Shown here in pieces: positions 22,143-32,532 of a stretch of 64,000 nt of DNA. This DNA is from Sarcomyxa edulis (taxonomy: Eukaryota; Basidiomycota; Agaricomycetes; Agaricales; Mycenaceae), in assembly GCA_009761415.1 (NCBI GenBank), contig QUOL01000005.1, positions 1,798,001 through 1,862,000 on the forward strand, read 5' to 3'. The translations under genes were made by a program, and so were the position numbers. Below the pieces are notes generated by a model. The model worked only from the letters and a program-made list of their open reading frames with translations. It did no database searches and was not told the origin of the DNA. Each line of letters begins with the position of its first letter. Position 1 is the stretch's first letter.

Positions 22143-25100
22143 ATGGCCGACCCATCATCCTCTTCAGAGGATTCAGGAAAGCGAGTATGCCTCACACACC
22201 ATCAATCATAGTCTACTAACGCCCAATTCACCAGTTACCCACCCACACCCACACCCAGATTCAGAAAACCGAATACCCATGGAAACAATTCTCGGTTACA
22301 CCAAGACCGCGAACGATTTGCGAAACTTCCCCCAGCTGCTTTGATAAAACTTCTCATCGAGTCAGAATACGAATCTGAAAACACCCGAAATCTACTAAAC
22401 GAAACACTCGCCGATCTCGAAAAGACACGTCGAAGGCTAGCTGACTCGGAAGCTGAACGTCGTACTCTGATGGCTACCCAGGTAACGTTTGATGAGAGAC
22501 TCCTCATCGCGCAACGGGTGCTTGAGTTGAAGCAGGAGGCAGTAAGATCTCAGAGTGAATTGGAGATGTATAAGAGGCAACTGGAGGCTTCACAGAACGA
22601 TTTGAGGAGGGCTGAAGAAATTTTGAGACAGCTGGAAAGGGAAAGAAACGAGGCGGATGAAGAAGCTGCGCAGGTAAGGTCTCTAGCACGACAATTGGGG
22701 CAGGAAAAGGTGGTAGAGAATGCTAGGAGAGATGGATATGAAGAGGGAATCAGGAACGCAAGGATCGTGGAAGAAAGAAGGCTCATGGAGGAAGAGACAG
22801 AGCGACGAGCCATTCAGCGGGAGGAAAGGAAGACGCACAGGATGAGAAGGATTGAAGGACGTGAAGACGAGCCTGAAAACCAAGCTCGACGTGTGAATGA
22901 CCTCCCTGCAGCTTCCACACAACCCCGAGCTAGCTCAGCTGCGAGCAACACGCGCGAAGTTACACGTCGATCCCCCACACCTTCTCGTCCGACTGTTATT
23001 CAAGAACCTGTTCAAGTACGACGAGCTAACTCAGTCGCGTCTGCTTCTTCCACCAACCAAATTCCTATAGAGCGCCGCCGTTCTCTTCAACCATCCCAAC
23101 AACCTTCCGTTCCGCCACGAACTTATACTCCTACTCCCATTGCGTCTGGTCCAGGTGCAGGACGCGTACAGAGTCGTCAGCAACAAGCACAAGCACCCCC
23201 GTTTCCAAACTCGAACTCTTCGCATGAACCAGCGTCCGGAAGAGCTTCTTCTCCATCGGCATCTACGATTCGGCGTCAAGGACGCGATGGTGTACCTCCC
23301 CCACAGCCAGATAACTCTACTCGTTCTGACCAACATCATTACTTTCCAATGCCGCGTCCCCCACCCACACCAACGCCACCACCGCCTACTCCTCCACCTA
23401 AATTCATACCTCCACCTCGTATGCCCGTCCCTGATCCAAATCTACCAATGCCAAGACCGGAACCGACTCCTGCACCGGAACCGACACAGACTCCAGCACC
23501 GATCCCGATACCACCTCCATTACGCGTCCAAACCGAACCAACTCGCCCACAATCACAATCGCAAAGAGGACGCGCTTCCCCCTCATCACTATCATCAGGT
23601 GTAACCCTCATGACAGGCTCTGTATCCAACTTCCCCCTCCTTTCCTTTTCCAAAGAACCTAGACCTCTCGCTAGTGGGAGTGGCTTTGGGAACAGTGGAC
23701 CGTTGGCTGATATTCTTGAAGATGACGCTAGTCATCGAGCTCAGTCTGTTACTCCTGGTGCGGGTTTAGACCGCCGTGGGTCTGTCAGGTCTGCTACTGC
23801 GCATACGCCTGGGGGATCAACATGGAACAATAGTGATCGGAGTTCGAGAGATGTGGAAGAGTGGAGGAGGCGTACGAATGCTGATACGAATATCGGGGTA
23901 AACAATTCTATTGATTTCTTTTGTGGAGGGAGCTGTACTGATGGAATGCATAGATTCCTGGGATCACTCTTAATGACGGAGCCCAAGATCTTCGTCTAGA
24001 TTCCCCTCAATATCTGAGTCGGAGTGAACTTCAAAATCGCCACCGGAATTCAATGAGTGGGAATTCGGACTCTACTGTGGGGATAACCATCGAACCTCCG
24101 GTACGTGAGATCGACATCATGAGCCCCCGTGCATTTTACTGATAGTATCTACTACTTGACCTACAGTCCCCTACATCAAATGGGAATCAGAGTCAAGACC
24201 CCAGTCGTCCTAATTCTGCAGTCACTCCTGGGTTTCTGAGCCCGAACGACCGTCCACGCAGTGTGCAACCGCCGTCTAGAAGTATGAGTGCCAGCAACGG
24301 AAACCAGGAACCTCCTGTCATCCCGACGCTATCTGACATCCCTCCAGCTAGCCCTCTCATTGTTCTCCCGGATAATCAACTTCCTGCAGGTTTTGTTCCT
24401 CTATCTGTGCAAGAGAATATAACTCCTAGCCGATCCTCGACACCCAATATCTCTCGTTCGCAAGGTATTCCCGTCCCATTCCCTGGTACGACAGTGCCCA
24501 GAATTACGCCTCAGAATGGTCCACCGATGGCGATGCCGATCCCTACGTCGCGTGTTCAAATTCCATACCAGCGACCGTCCTCTGTTTCTTCACAATCATC
24601 CGCTAGGTCAATTACTACGGTTCAAACACCCACTAGTATAGATTCAGACGGACCACCCAACCAATCTCGAAGTCCGTATATATACCCTCAGAGTCCATAT
24701 GTCGCTAGACCGACGTCTGGGATGTCACGCCCGCGATCTTCTATGAGCAATGAACCGCCTGTCGTACCTGCCCAAACGTACGCTCCTGCGCCCACGCCTT
24801 CCGGCGTTACTTACCCCGCTCCTCACAACGCAACTCCTGGTCCCTCCACTTATGCGCTCCCTTCGCGCAATCCATCCGCCGGTTCTCGAACGCCACACCA
24901 GCGTAGTCAAAGTCTTGACCCCCGTATGACCCCAGCATCTGCCTCTCCTGCTCTTCCCAACTCTGCCGCCGCTGCCGCACCCCGGAAATCAGCTCTTCGC
25001 AAGAATCGTAGCAACTCTACGGCTTCTTCTGCTCCCTCTATCCCAGCCATTAATCCCAGTCATTATGTCACACCTCCGTTCGGTGATGATTCCCTCGAGA

Positions 25101-25531
25101 TAGATCCTCTGACGCATCTGAACACTAGGTTAAACTCTGGTAGACCGGATGTAGGAATGCCAGGCCCAGCTGGCATGTCTATGCCTCCCCAAAACTATCC
25201 CTACGCTCGCTCGAACTCAGGAGGCATGCCTACTCCGAGAATGGGGGTAGTACCTGGATTATCTATGCCTTCTCCTGGTCATCCGTACGGCCTTTCAACA
25301 GGAAGTATGCCCACTCCGGGAATGGGTATGGGTCCATTGCCTAACACTGGCTACTCGTATCCCGTTCCGGGCTCTGGAGGCATCCCGACTCCAGGAACAG
25401 GTGTTGGGCCTTTACCTTCTCCAGGCCATCGGTACGGATATCCAGCAGATATGGCGAATCCCGCAATGATGCCAAGACCGTCTAGCATGTATGGGCCTTC
25501 TCCAGCGCATTCGTATCGCCCTATGCCTTGA
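22143..25531 (+). CDS. Long coiled-coil, Pro/Ser-rich protein
   Basis: Proposed exons 22143-22184, 22212-23897, 23954-24100, 24167-25531; 1079 aa. The last three are firm by splice signals and phase. The first (MADPSSSSEDSGKR) lies in the same frame as exon 2 but is separated by a single in-frame TAG at 22209-22211. Only a 27 nt GTATGC..CATAG intron joins them in phase. The segment HQDRERFAKLPPAALIKLLI, then ESEYE resembles a conserved N-terminal block of basidiomycete coiled-coil proteins. About residues 75-260 form a highly charged coiled coil (Glu/Arg heptads). The rest is disordered: polyproline (PPPTPTPPPPTPPP) and imperfect C-terminal repeats of the type GGMPTPRMG/GSMPTPGMG/GGIPTPGTG. 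It is probably structural or scaffolding; no catalytic domain is seen. Confidence 0.75.
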
Positions 25532-26058
25532 GCTGTTGTATACTTAGTGTATGTATTGTCTAAATCTCTTATTGCTTTGTTAATTGCTTTTATTTCTCTC
25601 CCTTGGATTTTTGGTTGTTATGTCTATTATACCTATTTACTTACTTACCATACCTCTCCGTTTCTTTGAATAGTCTCGACTGCTCTCTGTAGCTACTGTT
25701 GTGAATCCTGCCTCGATCCTGCCACTTCTTTCCTGATTTTCTCAAAGTCTCTTACTTTTATTGTACATTGTTTAGTTTGGAGGACGTTGGCTAGGTTCCC
25801 ACGTGAACAATTCGAGTCGGAAGCCCGGAAGCCGCAGGAAGCCGCAGGAAGCTCCAAAGAAGTTCTTGCATCTTGATTACAAGTAGCACCAATGGAAATG
25901 GAACCTTGCAATCGAAATGTCATGGACTTTGAGAAATCTGTTTTTTCTTCTGTGGAATACAAGCGTGCGTTTTCGACGAGGTCGCCATAGGCGGACCCCG
26001 CGACTTGAACTAAATGCATGATTGCGCTGGGCGTGATCAATGTTACACAACTGTCATT
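25532..26058. other. Intergenic upstream of U6
   Basis: 3' flank of the coiled-coil gene and U6 upstream region. A short imperfect repeat of GGAAGCC(G)CA is at about 25819-25853. No clear TATA box is seen before U6. Confidence 0.45.
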
Positions 26059-26082
26059 GTCCCCTTCGGGGTGACATACGAA

Positions 26083-26113
<31 letters not shown>

Positions 26114-26172
26114 GGCCCCTGCACAAGGATGACACGCTTTCCCGGAGTGGTAGATCTACGGATCTCAATATT
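26059..26172 (+). ncRNA. U6: U6 spliceosomal snRNA
   Basis: Catalytic RNA of the spliceosome. The invariant core is present: AATTGGAACGATACAGAGAA, then GATTAGCATGGCCCCTGCAC, then AAGGATGACACGC. It includes the ACAGAGA box that pairs with the 5' splice site (26097-26103) and the AGC triad (26109-26111), followed by the internal stem-loop. A 5' hairpin CCCC-TTCG-GGGG is at 26061-26071. The 3' part after GACACGC differs from the animal consensus, as is usual in fungi, and ends at TATTTATTTTGTTTT, which would serve as the pol III terminator. The exact 5' and 3' ends are estimated. No intron interrupts the core. Confidence 0.93.
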
Positions 26173-28373
26173 TATTTTGTTTTCCCTGTCAATGTTGTTT
26201 GCCATTGAGCTGCTCAATCATCCGACGTTTCAACTGTTGTCTTCGTATTTCGAGGAACCTACCTGCACTTCTCTCACGAAGATCTGACTGGTCAACCTAG
26301 CAAGAGCGCTGACGGCCAAAGACATTCTAGAGACACAACTTCGACAATTCTAGACAACTCGAGAGGAGCAGCAGACTTTCATGCTTTTGAGTTTCGAAAC
26401 CGATGACATTGTAGCCAGAAATAGCGCTGTGAAGCGTGGAGAAACATCACAGCGAATCAAGAGAGCCTTGCCGACTAACATAAGTATATATTACTCTCGG
26501 AGATTTGTTACGGACACCGAGCAACAAGATCGGCATTAGCACAAAGCTCCAAGGATAAATGCGGAGGACGCGGATGAAGGCGTCGAAATGAGGTGTCTCG
26601 ACCATGATAGAATGCAGATATGCAACTCGAGTAAAGGGCACGTTCGATGCGTTGCGCACAGCGACAAGACATTCTATTAGACACGGTGTCCGTTTTTTTT
26701 CGGGATTATTCACATGAGACGGCGCCAGCGCCTACCTGTATCTGATTGAGGCGAACTGAAACGAACGATGCAGACGTACGTACCAGTGGTCCAATATATA
26801 CGCGTCGATAGATGAACAATCTCTATCATTGTACAACAAGGTTGGTTGGCCTAATCGCAAGACCACAATACCGGAAAGATTTACCTCTGAATGAGACGCA
26901 TTTGGTGAGGGTCAAAAGACGTCCGCCGGTATCGCGTTTCTTAGGAACCATGAATTAGAATTTTTGAACGGGGGCGAGACCTGTGCGAGCATTCAATTTC
27001 CACGTTAGAGGACTCGCAATGGGTCAGAGCCTGAGAGCGTTCCGATCAAGCAAAGTTGTGGGCGCCAGGCCAAAAATAGGAGTCCACGTGGCAACCGCCG
27101 GGAAACATTGTTCTCCGAGTCGATCGGAGTTCCTCGAGTCACATTCTGTTACGCGTGACTCTCCAAGGACCAACTTACCGGCGGTCGAGTCTTCGCGTAT
27201 CCACACCACATACACCTCCCAATGCTCTGGAAACTACTCTGATACTAGAGAAACTTTCATATAAAGGACTTCGAGCTCCTTGGACATCGGGAATGCCAGT
27301 TGTGCAGGCACGGTAGTGATATCTGTCACGATATGCATCCCGGATGATGGATCTCTGCTGGTGAAAACGCCAACAAACTGGAGCTATCATTGTTATGGTC
27401 GATCTTTGATGGTGATGGCGGTCTTTACATGCACTGCAACACCCTTAGGACCTACTAGTACGCAAAGTATCGGCGAGGTGCCAACTGCCAATAATGGTCA
27501 CTGGGAGACGCGTCATTTCCTCGAATGATGTGAGCAGAGATTCACATCATTTGTCTTCAATTGCGCATGAGTGTCTCTGAACCGATGCTGAAAACCTAGT
27601 TACGCATGATGGCGAGACTGCAGGACTGTTCGATGACCTGAATGAACAAGTCTACGACCCATACTGGGGACTCTCGACGTTGAATGACCCTACCCCGAGG
27701 CCGAGGACCCCGACAAAATGCTATGAGAATGAGGATATCATTCTCTATGAGGATTTTCGACCTGCCGTACGGGCCGGGGCAATGCATAAAACATCTCTCC
27801 TGCGCACAGCCGCCACAAACGAGGTCCCTGGTTATCGCTCCTCGCAGAAAGGATGACTATCGTGTTCACATCTGATCCTTTTTTGGGTATTGTTGTATTT
27901 TCCTCAATATGCGGTCGTCGTGTACTGGATGCAAGAAATGTCTCAGGCAAGAAAGACGTACACTATTGTATGTTGGAAAGAGGATATTGGCGATCTCGGA
28001 ATGTGATTTTCTCGGTCACCGAAGAACAAAGCCAGTGGTTGAGTAGCATTTACAGGTAATTCATGTTTTTTTTGATTCAGGAACACCTCCGTCGGTCGTC
28101 TCCGTTACCGCTAGTGCAAGGCTAGCAATAATTCGAGGAAATACTCTCTGCTCAGCCATGGTCCTCCGAGATGGCCAGCATCCACCTTTGGACATGCAGA
28201 TGACGTAGAAATCACCCATCTCTCGACTCGTTCTGGAGTTATGGCTTTCCTGCCAACAAGAGCTATAAGTATGAAAGACCAGAGATGTATCTCATCCTCA
28301 CACAACCTCGAAGACTCACAACGCGAACAGCCCAACAACACTTGTCTCTTTTCAACAACAATAACAAGCACCC
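26173..28373. other. Gene-poor region, no gene I can support
   Basis: About 2.2 kb with short open frames on both strands. Fragments such as 26447-26713 (minus) and 27280-27528 (plus) have some hydrophobic content, but I find no consistent exon chain, motif or repeat. Confidence 0.4.
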
Positions 28374-29124
28374 ATGAACGTCAACAACCCCTACGCACAA
28401 GCCGGATGGTCCAACTCTGCGAACCCCAATGCCGTCAATGTGAATGGCTCGGGTAGCTCCCCATCCACCTTCGGTGCACTTCCCTACTCTGCCCCGCCGT
28501 CCTCACCTCCGCTTCTTACCTTCCTCTTCACCGCGTTCACTCCGGATATTCTCAACTCCACTCTCCTGGGTCCTCAATCTCGACCTTACCTTCGTGTTGT
28601 CACTGATACAGCGACCTCTGGACACTCAATATTCCAGAACACCGAGGGGAATACTGTAGCTCTCATCGAGTGGCAACAGCATCCCGTGGTTGAAGTGTCT
28701 GGAATTGTTTCCAGGCGGTACGCCTCACAATGGCTGGGACTTGCACCCGATCGCAGGTTCGCTGTTTACTTTCCTTGACTTATGACTGTGGAGCTGATTC
28801 TCAAATCATATAGTTCGAGGCTCATGGAAGCTCGAGGCAGACGTTACGTTTGGGTTCCCCAAGAGAATTTCATCTGCGTACGTTGACGTCCTCCCTAATT
28901 GTCCAATCATTCCGTCTGTCTCAAAATTCGGAATCCTGATATGACTGACAATATTCTGTCCGCAGATGTACACCACCGGCTCGGCTTCTGAGCTTCTAGC
29001 CCGAGTCACGAGAAACCGAGGGAGCGTCACTCTTGAGATGTCTCCTCAGGCAATCCAGTTCGGTCTTTTCGAAGTCTGTGTCGCGGCTACCGTCCTTTTA
29101 CAATGTGGCCGCAACATCGATTGA
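28374..29124 (+). CDS. DUF6593-type protein
   Basis: Exons 28374-28756, 28814-28877 and 28966-29124, in phase; 201 aa. The N-terminal 45 residues are Asn/Ser/Pro-rich (MNVNNPYAQAGWSNSANPN). The rest follows the pattern of DUF6593, a domain abundant in basidiomycetes and resembling the tubby/scramblase (LURP1) fold: LNSTLLGPQSRPYLRVVTDT, VALIEWQQHPVVEVSGI, ARGRRYVWVPQENF, then SVTLEMSPQAIQFGLFEVCV and a final AATVLLQCGR. The family has no established function. The fold similarity to LURP1-type proteins is recalled knowledge, not something visible in the sequence. No signal peptide or membrane span. The second intron (88 nt) is longer than the local average. Confidence 0.75.
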
Positions 29125-29600
29125 GTTCCTCATATTCTTTCGGGTATGACATCGTCGACTTCGTTGGATACGACTAGTCGTCACTAGGATTTTCGAGTTA
29201 TCTGTATATTCTATTCCATTTCTCGACTGACTGACATACATGTACTACCACTATATCTACTGTAGCTTCTACTTGCCTCTAAGTTATTTACCTCAAGTCG
29301 ACTAGATAACACCTTGTAGCGACCGGAGACGCACATATCATATGGATCCATGCCAATTCCGTATTCTACGATTGCGACAACATTGGGATGGCACATTATC
29401 CGAACAACAAGCCCACATGGAGCGAGTACGTACCCATTGTCGTTCCGTTGACATTCCAGGATGCTCTGGGTCCCACTGTGCGCCGTCTCGAGTCTTTTTT
29501 TAACTTTTTGGGTCCGTTGATAGATAGGAGCTGTCGACCGCCGGCAAGGTTCAAAACTTCACGCAGCGATCGCGATTCTATGACTTGGCTACAAAATTCC
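29125..29600. other. Intergenic, nothing recognised
   Basis: 3' flank of the DUF6593 gene and upstream DNA of the next open frame. No feature beyond the TATA-like site listed next. Confidence 0.5.
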
Positions 29601-29607
29601 TATAAAA
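29601..29607 (+). promoter_or_regulatory. TATA-like box
   Basis: TATAAAA, 72 bp before the candidate ATG at 29673. This is the best TATA match upstream of any gene start noted here. Confidence 0.4.
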
Positions 29608-29672
29608 TCTAGAGCTTGAGGTATGTGTACATCCCAAAAAAACCGACCCACATACCCATTACTGAAACAGCG

Positions 29673-30257
29673 ATGCTGTCCTACCGATGCCTGCCTGTCG
29701 TGTTGCGCACTGCAGCTGGAGGGTCATTCCGCAGAGCAATCCACATGTCGCTAGTCACTCGCCTCGGGGTCGTCACTCGACTGTCGATGTCCTACTATCC
29801 TGGAGAGGGACCATCTCGCTCCTCTCCCTCTTTCTTCAACATGTTCAACCCTCCTGCAAATTCTTCTTCGTCTAATGCCGACCCTCGTTCGAAACCTCTA
29901 CCATCGTCTCTCCCTCCTCCTATTATATTCGATGGGCCATCCACCATAAGGCACGGTATCTCGCTCGAGACACGAACGACAGGCAGCAGTCAATCTTCTG
30001 CCTCTCTTCAGCGTCCCCATGGGTATCCTCCCACTTCTGTTCCGAACATCACGATGTTTGATGGCCCAGCCCGCTGTGAGTATCCACGACTTCGTTTCGC
30101 CCATATGTGCGAGTCCCTAAGGAAAGCTTTACTGACGCACCTTCCTTGGCCCTTCCTATATAGAATATCTGGGCATGCCGAGGATAGTATAGCGGATGTA
30201 AAGCGGGCAATTGGGCTCTTGTATGAGTATCTGGGAAGTAACAGTGTACATAGATGA
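29673..30257 (+). CDS. Hypothetical Ser/Pro-rich protein
   Basis: Open frame of 194 aa from ATG 29673 (internal ATG at 29787). The N-terminus MLSYRCLPVVLRTAAGGSFR is basic and amphipathic, like a mitochondrial targeting sequence. The middle is Ser/Pro-rich, with FDGP occurring twice (PPIIFDGPSTIRHG and ITMFDGPAR). A good GTGAGT donor at 30077 and a TATAG acceptor near 30164 exist; if spliced, the protein would end at once with FDGPAR and a stop. I do not recognise a family. The TATA-like box upstream gives mild support. Confidence 0.35.
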   Translation: MLSYRCLPVVLRTAAGGSFRRAIHMSLVTRLGVVTRLSMSYYPGEGPSRSSPSFFNMFNPPANSSSSNADPRSKPLPSSLPPPIIFDGPSTIRHGISLETRTTGSSQSSASLQRPHGYPPTSVPNITMFDGPARCEYPRLRFAHMCESLRKALLTHLPWPFLYRISGHAEDSIADVKRAIGLLYEYLGSNSVHR

Positions 30258-30824
30258 AAGGTGATTAATCGGCGATGAATACGGCGAATTGCGAAGGTTG
30301 ACGCTGATGTATATGTCACCGGATAGATTCAAGGAAAGAATACCGTCACCAGATGGATTCAAGGGAGGCTAGAGCATCAGAGTATGCACGTACATAGATT
30401 TGGGTACCCTCTCACCCTAGTAGATTGTATTTATATCTCAATCACCACCAAGTTCTGAACGCATTTCGAACCTAACAGCTGAGGGCCTGAAGTTCCAGCC
30501 GAAAGGGCTACCAATCCAGACAGAAGATTTTGCACTGTTAAAGATTGGGTACGGCTGAAAATTCGTCAAGCCGGAGTAGAGAGACAAGGATGAATATGGC
30601 AGAGGGACAATATTGAATTCGGAGAGTTCTCAGGTGAATCAGTGCATGCAGCGCTTTGCATTGTGCAATGCAAGTGCAATGTGCATTGTGCGGGCGAACG
30701 CAGGTGTCACAGACGTGACTCCTGTAACTGAACGTGAAGGAGTATCGTTCCGAAAGCCGAACGCCACTCCCAAGAGATCTGAACGAACACTTTGGACACC
30801 AAGAACTAAGTACGTGCATCTCCT
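30258..30824. repeat. Intergenic with short repeats
   Basis: Two near-copies of GTCACC(G/A)GAT(A/G)GATTCAAGG at 30315-30335 and 30344-30364. An imperfect palindromic run of GCATTGTGCAATGCAAGTGC, then AATGTGCATTGTGC is at about 30657-30691. No gene. Confidence 0.5.
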
Positions 30825-32087
30825 TTATACATCTGCAGTTTGAGCTCTAGCTATGTATTGTGGAGGTTGCGGGAACTCCTTACGACCGCCGTACCCTTTC
30901 CTCCGAGTCCAAAACATCCAAACATCGATTATATCCTGCAAGGTCAGTCAGTTCCCTGATAATTTGATTGGGATCTAGGTACAGGTTTCTTACCCTCTGG
31001 GTTCCGAAAAGTAGGGCTGTAACCACTGGTACTGGACGAATACACATACGAGTAGAGCTAATCAGATATATGCTCCTCAAACGCGTCTCGACGGGACTTA
31101 CATATTGAGAGAGCAAGATTGACCATCGCGAAGCTGTTAGTTCGCAGGTGGACAAACCAGAGGAACCCAAAGCTACATGCAAAATATATGTTAGGTTTTT
31201 CAGCAGCAACAATTGCACTTTTTCCCCCCGACTTACCACATAGCCGTTATGCAGAGCAAGCTCAAAGCCGTAACACGACCAAATGTGTTGACGAGCTTAC
31301 GAATGGTAGGCCTAAGACTGGGGTAGGCACGCCAGTGCCGGTATAATTGAGTGACAATCACGCCTATTCAGAATGATCATCATCTTCTAACGACTGGGAA
31401 CATAAATGGAGATTACCTTGGAAGATTACCGCTATCACCATGAGGAGGATGACGACGCCAGAGGATATTTTACCCCTTGAATAGGGTGAGGTCACGTCTT
31501 CAGGCTATGGAGTATGGAAGGTCAACACACGGTATGCCATTTACGATACCGCAATACATCCCGCTATCATCAAGCCTGACACTGCTTGGATTGCGGATGC
31601 CTGTCTGACAAGAACGTGCATCAGGAACAAAGCGAACAGTTTTTTGGATGTCCTACTATCAAGGCCTCTAAAACTATCGCAACGTGAAGGACATATGGAA
31701 ACGAAAGAAGCTGGGTACCTTGGTGAGGCAAATTTCATGGAAAAAGGCTAACAGGACACACCATCATCATAGTTGACCATTTATATTGGTTTCCTTCCCC
31801 AAGAGACGCGATATGTCGCGTATCCAGCCACACCTTGTATAGAACGAATAAGCAACCTGGTTGTGCTTGTGATCATGGTGTACATACATGGAATGTCAGT
31901 GCGACACTAGTACTGGCCTCACTGGATATCGCATGGATCACCGATACGTTGCCAGCTTGAATGCAGATTTGTTAGACTTACATCACTGGGGCCGAATATA
32001 TCAAGGTAGATTGAAGGAGACAAAGAGCGAACGGAGGGTCGAGGACCCCATATTGACCGGTAAGTAACCTGCAAATAGCATCGTTTG
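30825..32087 (-). pseudogene. 7TM receptor-like gene, 3' part beyond retroelement
   Basis: Continuation of the gene that starts at about 38540. After splicing to the distal exon it reads LLLTGQYGV, DPPFALCLLQSTLIYSAPVM, then VWLDTRHIASLGEGNQYKWS, SSVRLDDSGMYCGIVNGIP, KISSGVVILLMVIAVIFQG, TQLYRHWRAYPSLRPTIRKL, and ends LLFGTQR / DIIDVWMFWTRRKGYGGRK. The stop TAA is at 30825-30827. These blocks match my memory of a large basidiomycete family of 7TM receptor-like membrane proteins (LCLxQAxLxYxAP, then GT(Q/K)-x-VWMFW). Exons are short and numerous; I did not verify every splice, so additional lesions are possible. G-protein coupling is assumed from topology only. The gene is separated from its first exons by a 6.1 kb element. 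Confidence 0.65.
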
Positions 32088-32092
32088 GTGGG
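32088..32092. repeat. Target-site duplication, left copy (GTGGG)
   Basis: GTGGG directly before the left LTR, repeated exactly after the right LTR at 38234-38238. Five bases is the normal size for Ty3/gypsy integration. Confidence 0.9.
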
Positions 32093-32519
32093 TGTCAGGG
32101 CAACACCAATCTATACAAGACCAGCGGGCCACTGAAGCGTCACGAGCGAAAGGCGAGAACAGAGAAAGAGGAGGAGAGGAGATACAAAGGGAAAGAGAGA
32201 GGGAAGCAATAGAAGATACTACAGGAGTTATATGACTTAGGTTCCCACTAGATTAGCGGTAATCCTGAGAGATCGAACTGAGGATCCCCAGGGTGCATAG
32301 CGCCCTTTATATATCTACCTACATTACATGATTGGTAAGCTATAGAATCCTATGGAACATAATGGAACACCGTTAGTAAGATGATGATGCAACTCCGCAG
32401 CACCTTAGTAATCGCATCAGTCAGCAGCAGGAATAAAGGTATCCCAAGGAATAACTATAGCCCCCTGATAAGATAAGATAAGATCAAAGATAAAGTCCAA
32501 AATGAGTCGTTTCCTGACA
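32093..32519 (-). repeat. 3' LTR of the chromovirus
   Basis: 427 bp, TGTCAGGGCAAC..TTTCCTGACA on the plus strand. It carries a TATATA stretch at about 32308 and a (GATAA)n run near 32466-32485. Same sequence by eye as 37807-38233. Confidence 0.95.
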
Positions 32520-32532
32520 TCACCCCCCTTCT
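32520..32532 (-). other. Polypurine tract
   Basis: GAAGGGGGGTGA on the minus strand, immediately before the 3' LTR. This is the expected primer for plus-strand DNA synthesis. Confidence 0.8.

Noticed and set aside
26181..28373. DUF6533/6534 membrane-protein gene
   Set aside because: Hydrophobic pieces exist but could not be connected by splice sites into a single frame.
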